Source: Nepenthes gracilis | Taxonomy: Eukaryota; Streptophyta; Magnoliopsida; Caryophyllales; Nepenthaceae | DNA length: 64,000 nt | NCBI GenBank assembly: GCA_033239525.1 | Contig: BSYO01000036.1 | Span: forward strand, 4,300,126-4,364,125 | Reading direction: 5' to 3' | Part shown: positions 57,570 through 64,000 of the stretch, piece by piece | Layout: every line of letters begins with the position of its first letter | How positions within the stretch are numbered: position 1 is the stretch's first letter | The notes under the pieces: model-generated | The model's database searches: none | Told to the model about the DNA's origin: nothing | Seen by the model: the letters and a program-made list of their open reading frames with translations, nothing else | Translations under genes and position numbers: made by a program

Positions 57570-60174
57570 TGTAAGGCCCAAGTTTATAAATTATGATAAT
57601 CATAATTAATTAAACTAATATAATAAAAATTAATGTCAAAGGATATAAAAAATTAGATAAATAATCAAAAATTAGATCGGTTGATTCGACACTCGAGGTA
57701 GGCCCAACCTGCGATTGAGCACCAAATGTAGGGGATCAACGCCTAAGGCTCACCTGAGAACAGTTTAAGCAATCGTTGGTAGTAACTATGTTCCTAATGC
57801 ACGCCTGTGTAACGCTTGAGCTCTGTAAATCCAAAGCCTAGCGCCCAATGCATGCTCGAGCCGTGCTCGGGTGCAAGACTTTATAAAAAGGACCCCTAGC
57901 TCAATTTTGGTCATTTTTATAGCAGAATTTAGAGAAGAGAGAGAGTCAAGGAGAAGAGAGAGAAGAAGAGAGAGGAAACCAAAAAAACTCAAATTTGAGG
58001 TGATCCAAACTAGAATTTAAGTAAATTCAAGTCAAGGTAAGTCCACTCTAAACCCCTTCTTCTCTTATTGCTATTTCTTACTAATTCTTCTAGGAATTTT
58101 TGTTCTAATACTCATCAAACCTATAATTTCGAAGCTAATATATGTATATTATGCATGCATGTCAATTTGTCATAATTTTACGAAGAAAGTTTTTGAGAAC
58201 TCATGCTAAAGTTAAGTATAGTGTATTATGAGCTGAATTCTTGTGTTCTATCTACATGCATGTACTTGAATCCTAGTTTAATGATCATGCATGTTTAAAT
58301 TTCGTGAAATGCCATTATGCATGTTAAGAAATTTAATAAACTTGGCACTGTATAGTGATTGATCAAGCTGAAAATCTGGTGAGAATATGTGAGTAGCTGA
58401 TTTCTACACCACGAGCTGATTTTCTACACTTTCTTCTAAAATTTCTAATTTAATAGCTATACATGCGAAGAATTATATATATATATGTTGCTACTGCATC
58501 CTCCAAACTCATAATTATGGCATGCATGTCAAGGCGTTTTAGCAAAAGATTGCCTTACATGCGTAAAATAAAATCTGAATTACAGAATTTGACTCTAGTC
58601 ACTGTTTTGTTGTCATTTTTGCTAAATTCTGAGCTCTCTATGCCCTAATTTCGTACATCAGTCCACTTATACTTTAAAACTATATATATATGTCATGTAT
58701 AAGTTGGAAGATATATATATAAATTGACCTCTGTAAGTTAAATTTTTAATGTGCATGCTGAATTATATTAGTTGCTGAATTTTTTGTATTTAGCCACCAA
58801 TTCAACATCAGATACTTTTAATTTTAACAAGACTAAGCTTCTACAAAAGTATAGGTATGAATTTATGAAATTATGGTAGAAAGCTCTATAATATGTTATG
58901 AATTATGAATATTTTTTTCAAGAGTGAGAAAATTAAGAAGAACCAAAAAAAGTATAGAATTTTTACAAGTATAAGAATTAGACCAATGTTATAATTAAAC
59001 GGATAGTATATAATGACATATTTTAATATATTATAGTCATATATTAATATCTAACTCTATATAACCATGGAGTTAAGAAGTGGTGGCGTCTGTCACCATC
59101 TATAGGGTTATATATAGATGACCCATCTTCAGGTCTCAAATAGGAAAATTTGACCTTTGGTTGTGTGGGAGTACATACAATCCAATTTTTTATTGTCCGC
59201 ACCTTTAACCAGTAAGACTTACTGGCTCTAATTTATAAAGAAAAATGAGATTTAAGTATGTCCTAATGGTTAAGATTAAGAAAGAATAAGATAAAAAATC
59301 TAAAATTGTATTATGTAAATTTTTCCTATACAAGTTTATGCCTTTACATCCGATCATGATCTATATTCCTTCCGATATGTTTTAAATGTAAAGTATGCAT
59401 ATTCATTGATTTATTATGTGTCTTATTGAGTATTTAGCTCATTTTTTTATTATTTTACTAATCCCTCAGATGAGATATACGAATACCTACAGGATGGATA
59501 GGAGTAAGCCCGAAGCATCTTAGTTTATACTCCTATGGATGATTTTTATTGGGACGATGTTTAATATATTTAATGGTTGTATCTTTGTTAAATTTTCAGT
59601 TCTAGGTGATGAACTATGATGTATATAGCTATCAGACGACGTTTAGATACCTAGAATGATGTTTTATGGTATTTGGTATTAGTTGATGTGCCGGTAGTGC
59701 TGTAGCAGCATATGACTAAACGAAATGATGCATTTTAGATGATGTTTTAAGGTTAGATAGCAGCTTGTATCGGTTTAAGATCTGCTATGATCTTATATTA
59801 TAATTTAAGTGTTGTATGTCTATGGTTTGGTGTCGATCTGGTGTCATCGATGATTTTAGTTTCGTTCGGTCGAGCTTATGGATATTTATTACTTTCGCAA
59901 ATTTTTATACGTTAATTTTGGTGTTGAATAGGCATCTTTCTTTATTAAGGTCTGACGTCGTATAATTTGGGTCAGTGTTAGAGCTACTGATAATGTGGCA
60001 TTTGATTTAGAATCTATGTACAATAATACATTATTTATTTATGGTCAGTCATGGTATCGATATGAAAATTTACATCCGGATGTCAATTGAATGTATAGAT
60101 AGTCAAAATGGTAAGTATAATATAATTAATTATGATAACAGTTAATGACTGGCTTTGGGATGTGATCTGTCACA
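57570..60174 (+). repeat. 5' LTR of the Tekay-type element
   Basis: TGTAAGGCCCAAG at the start; GGGATGTGATCTGTCACA at the end, four bases before the primer site. TATA box TTTATAAAAAGG near 57881, then a purine-rich leader (57930-57980). The long LTR and the TGTGATxTGTCACA-type end are usual in Del/Tekay elements. Confidence 0.82.
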
Positions 60175-60177
60175 TCT

Positions 60178-60188
60178 TGGTATCAGAG
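60178..60188 (+). other. tRNA-iMet primer-binding site
   Basis: TGGTATCAGAG, the standard plant initiator-Met complement, just after the LTR. Confidence 0.85.
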
Positions 60189-60438
60189 AGTATTTTAAGA
60201 AGATTCCTTATGGTCTAAGTTTGATTGATGTCGGTTTGAGGTCTAAGTTGATTGAGTTTGGATTCATCACCTAAGGTTGAATTAGTTTGGGTTTGAGGTC
60301 CAAGTTTGATTAATTTTTGGTTGAGGTCTTAAGCCGATTAATTAGTTAAGATGAGATGATCTAATCTGAATATTAATATTTTGGTGATAAGGATGGAGAG
60401 ATATAGGCCGAGGAAGTGGTATTGGATCTAGCTTTCAA

Positions 60439-61373
60439 TTGGTTAGGGAGGAGAAATACTTGAACCTTATGGGAAGAATGGTGGACATCATGGAGTCAAT
60501 AGCACAAAGACAACGTAATATGGAGCCAGTTCCATTCTTAACCCCGGCGAACCCAGGAACGACCACTTATGATCAGTTTACAAATGAGCGAGTGTCAAAA
60601 TTCACGAGAGAGCCAGACCCGACAAAGGTGGAGACATGGATTAAGAGGATCAAGAAAGTGTTTTAAGGTGATTCTGTGTTCGGATGAGGACAAAATGACA
60701 TTCACGATATACAAGCTTAAAGGGGAGGTGGACTATTAGGGGTCCATTAGAAAGAGAGTTATGGGCGTAGAGAACGACAAGATTTCTTGGGACATATTCG
60801 TGGAAGCATTCTTGGACAAATACTTCCAGACGAGCTTTTAGGAACAAAAGGAGGATGAATTTGCGCAGTTGAGACAAGGGAATCAGACTGTGGCCAAGTA
60901 TGATACCAAGTTCATGGAGCCATCATGTTATGCTCGACACATGATCCACAATGAGGCTAGGAAGGCGGGAAAACTTCAGCAAGAATTGAAGGATGAGATC
61001 CGGAGGCAGCTTGTGACCCATAAGTTGAGGACTTATAGAGACGTATTGGATTGAACTCTCCTATTTGAAAAGGAGTTCAAAAGAGAGAAGTTCTTTGAGA
61101 AAAAAGCAACCAACTGTGGAGGGCGAAGTTTGGGGTTAGAAGGATCCCATAAGAGGGGAAAAGCGATGGAGAAAGAAAAAAAGGAGCTGAAAGTCAGATG
61201 GTATCAGGCCTGCAATCATCAATGCTTGTGTGCCTGCATTGTGGAAAACTGTATGGAGGAAGGCCCTATTTTAAAGTGTTGGGAGCTTGTTTCAATTGTG
61301 GCCAGTTAGTCCACAGGATCAAGTATTGCCCATATCCTAGGAGGCTAACGGCAAAGAAGTCCAACATTTTGGG
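60439..61373 (+). pseudogene. Tekay gag with intact zinc knuckle
   Basis: 60439-60663 reads MVDIMESIAQRQRNMEPVPF and FTREPDPTKVETWIKRIKKV (Del/Tekay gag: FxGxxDPxxAExWxxxxEKxF). After stops and frame changes: ISWDIFVEAFLDKYF, QLRQGNQTVAKYDTKFMEPS, KLQQELKDEIRRQLVTHKLR. The knuckle CFNCGQLVHRIKYC at 61288-61329 keeps all four ligands. Stops at 60664, about 60737 and about 60838 break it. The true start codon is unclear. Confidence 0.82.
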
Positions 61374-61379
61374 GTGAGC

Positions 61380-61785
61380 TTTTGCTGTTATAGTACAAGA
61401 TGTGGAGGCGTCACCCAATATCGTGGAAGGTACTCTTACTTTTTTCAATATTCCAACTCATATACTTTTAGATTTGAGGACACATTCATTTGTGTCTCCA
61501 ATGTTTATTTGTCATTTATTGTCACTCCTGAGGATTTTGGAGTATGCATTAATTGTGTCAACACCTATGGAATCATCTATGATTACGAACATTGTATATC
61601 CGAGATGTGTTGTTAGGATTAATGGGTTACAGTTGGTCATAAACTTGGTATTGTTAGACATATATGATTTTGATATGATTCTAGGTATAGATTGATTAGC
61701 AAATTGCCAAGCTAGTATTGACTATTTCTATAAAAGAGTCCATTTTGTTATTCTGAAGTGTGAACCATTTTATTTTCAAAGTGTA
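61380..61785 (+). pseudogene. Tekay protease
   Basis: 61402-61695 is open: VEGTLTFFNIPTHILLDLRT HSFVSPMF. Del/Tekay proteases read FDPGATHSFVS here; this copy has DLRTHSFVS, so the Asp remains but the Gly-Ala is replaced and one residue is missing. YALIVSTPMESSMI, VYPRCVVRINGLQ and FDMILGID follow, then TGA in place of the usual Trp. Confidence 0.75.
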
Positions 61786-62475
61786 ATGCAAAAAGAGTTT
61801 TTCGATTTGATTTCGGCCTTACATGCCCAACACTTGTTCAAAAATGGATATCAAGCCTACTTGGCTTATGCTATCATAATTGGGAGCCATGGTGTGTTGA
61901 CAAAAGGCATACGAGTGGTTTGTGAATTTAAAGATATCTTTTCAAAAAATCTACTTGGATTGCTACCACATTGTGAAATTGAATTTGAGATTGAGATCAT
62001 GCTCGGAGCGACACTGATATCAAAGGCGTCGTATAGAATGACATCAACAGAATTGAAGGAGTTGAAGTAACAATTGTAAGAACTATTGGAGAAGGGATTT
62101 ATCAGACTAAGTGTATTACCAAGGGGTGCCCCGATATTGTTTGTGAAGAAGGATGGATCCTCACCATTGTGTATTGATTATCAAAAATTGAACAAGATCA
62201 CTATTAAGAATGAGCATCCATTGCTGAGAATTTATGACTTATTTGATCAATTGTAAGGAGTCCAAGTGTTTTCAAAGGTCAATCTCCATTTGGGATACCA
62301 TCGATTGAGGATTAAGAAGGAAGACATGATGAAGACCACATTCCGAATAAGGTATAGGTATTATGAGTTTTTGGTTATACTATTTAGACTAATTAATGCC
62401 CCTGCAATGTTTATTTATCTGATGAATCGAGTATTCCAACTCTACTTGGATCATTTCATGGTGGTTGAAAGGTAT
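61786..62475 (+). pseudogene. Tekay reverse transcriptase, N-terminal half
   Basis: In the same frame as the protease: VVCEFKDIFSKNLLGLLPHC, SKASYRMTSTELKELK, then stops at 62068 and about 62077, [74 protein letters not shown]. The next residues in the family are the catalytic xIDD; here 25 unrelated bases lead into an LTR. Confidence 0.85.
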
Positions 62476-62489
62476 TGATTTTCAAATAT

Positions 62490-64000
62490 TGTAATTATGA
62501 GTAATTAAAATAATATAATCAAAATTAGGCTTAATAAATATGAAAAAATTAGGTTCCGGAAGTGGTAGGAGGTTTCGGCAGGGGGATGGTCAAGGTGGCA
62601 CTGCGGGCGCCCCAAACCAGGGAACCCGCGGCTACCAGGCGCTTGAGCACCCACAGCAGGTACTGGTTCCAGCACTAGCACGCATCGCGATATAAACACG
62701 CGGTAGGGCTTTTCTTCTGTCATTTTTGGGGGATCCAAGAGAGAGGAGAGAGGAATAGAAAGGAGAAGAGAGAGAAGGAGGAGATTGAGACTCTCGGGTT
62801 CGATTCCGACTTAGAGTTAGTTAAAGAAGTAGTAGATCGGATCGACATAAGTGCACTTATATTATTTTCTCTTGTTTCTTTGCACTTTTCTTCCATTTTT
62901 TTGGGAATTATCGTTCCGATGCTAGTTTAGTTTTATATTTTACAAAGCCCATGACTTGAGTATGAATATATTTTGATATTTTGTTTGATTTGCGAGATTT
63001 GTACGGTATTGTGCACTTGGAAACCCTAACCCTCACCCCCTTCTGTTTTAATCGATTTATTTGAGATTTATACATGATTTGGCATTAGAAACTTAAAACT
63101 ATAGCTTTATGGACGTGGATACTCCAAATATTTAATATTTATTCACATATATTTTGTACATGTTATTTTACGATTTTCGAAAATATTATCGGACATAAGT
63201 TGTAATATTTATCCATATGTACATTATATATATGTTATCTTATATATACTCCGAAAATTACGTTGTATGCATTAGTGAAGGAATTTATTGTCCGAAAACT
63301 CTAAAGTTATATTTGGCTCATTGTGGTAAAAATTTCTTACATGTTCTAAACTTTTATTAATTTATGCATGTAATTACAAATATGTGGAAGACATGAACTC
63401 ATAAAAAATGATTATTTATATCTATATCAAAGAATTATACAAATTATGTAAAATGTCTGGAAAAAATTTCATAATTTGTTATGTCTGATAATTTATTCTC
63501 CAGGGAGTGAAAACTCTATATAAGTTTCTAGTGGAACCTTCCCTAAAGAATAATTAATTATGAATCTAGATCAAGGATTTATATTTTAGAGGGTAGTATT
63601 TTTTGACATATCTTAGGATATTATAGTAGTAGATCGAGGAATGATCTTGGGCCATGAGAGGTGCTTTAGTGGCGTATCTGTTATTTGTTATCTAGCCCTG
63701 TATATCGAGTAAAAGGTATACCGTCCACCATAGGATGTTGAAATTTGCAGTATTGTTGGTAGTGTTTTAGAATGTGTAGGTGCATACACATTTCATTCCT
63801 CGATCGGCTACTCCGTCAGCTAGTAAGGTCTACTGGCCCTGATCCACAAAGTAAAAAAGTTTCTACATTTTTTAAAATCTAAAAGGATCAAAAATAAAAT
63901 GAAAAAGATAAATATATTTTGAAAATATATTTATTCATGTTTCATATTTATGCATCTTTATTATACTTCTATATCCTTCATCTACTTTATTTTAAGTATA
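62490..64000 (+). repeat. LTR of a related chromovirus, runs off the window
   Basis: Begins TGTAATTATGAGTAATTAAA. Same architecture as the Tekay LTR: a CG-rich block (62570-62700), TATA-like GATATAAACACG near 62688, a purine-rich leader (62730-62790), then AT-rich sequence with CTAGTAAGGTCTACTGGCCC near 63819 (Tekay LTR: CCAGTAAGACTTACTGGCTC near 59208). Either a diverged 3' LTR joined by internal deletion or a later insertion. Confidence 0.6.

Larger units (their letters stand above)
57570..62489 (+). mobile_element. Tekay/Del-type chromovirus, truncated in RT
   Basis: A 2605-bp 5' LTR, a tRNA-iMet primer site, gag with a perfect zinc knuckle, protease and about half of RT, in the forward direction. 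The sequence stops before the catalytic RT aspartates and passes into another LTR at 62490. RNase H, integrase and chromodomain are absent. It was inserted into the antisense gene of E3. Confidence 0.85.

Noticed and set aside
62505..62738. 77-codon minus-strand frame
   Set aside because: Lies over the CG-rich promoter part of the terminal LTR. No known domain.

Overview
The window is plant nuclear DNA, most likely from a flowering plant. It carries one recognisable host gene, a plant-type KIN-7 kinesin with GT-AG introns of 75 bp to 8 kb. Nearly everything else is plant LTR retrotransposon: a chromovirus with a chromodomain, Tat-lineage elements with a second RNase H, a Tekay/Del element and a copia LTR with a tRNA-iMet primer site. 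I saw no tRNA, rRNA, organellar or bacterial genes. The species cannot be named from the sequence alone.

Layout. 1-2324 (minus): decayed chromovirus (gag, protease, integrase C-terminus, chromodomain; RT, RNase H and integrase core deleted). 2325-4572: low-complexity DNA with no gene. 4573-22865 (plus): the last 12 exons of a KIN-7 kinesin, 596 codons, all introns in phase 0. They encode the end of the motor, the neck and the coiled-coil stalk. The catalytic front of the motor is not within 4.5 kb upstream, and the C-terminus is broken by frameshifts whose relic is still readable to 23018. Its 8-kb intron 9 holds four head-to-tail LTR-like units in reverse orientation and a tandem repeat of about 210 bp. 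Intron 3 holds a MITE. 23019-26144: AT-rich spacer.

26145-37109: a complete Tat-lineage element (E1) with two 1146-bp LTRs and a perfect 5-bp target duplication (GATTG). 37586-38910: a copia LTR, primer site and leader, fused to the 3' half of a second Tat copy (E2, about 38911-44219). 44220-49639: AT-rich LTR-like repeats, two reverse and one forward. 49640-57569: a third, much more decayed Tat element (E3), cut by a Tekay/Del element (57570-62489), whose RT stops just before the catalytic aspartates and is joined to another LTR running off the window.

The most interesting part is the 3' third of the Tat elements. E1 and E2 carry, on the opposite strand to gag-pol, a gene of more than 550 codons with a conserved 80-bp intron; in E1 it also has a TATA box. 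Where the sense and antisense units converge, both copies hold six tandem hairpins of about 40 bp whose stems differ but change in compensating pairs, preceded by a possible intron just after the pol stop codon. Repeated TTGAC (W-box-like) motifs lie at the head of the antisense unit. All pol genes here are broken by stop codons and frameshifts, so the elements look non-autonomous today.
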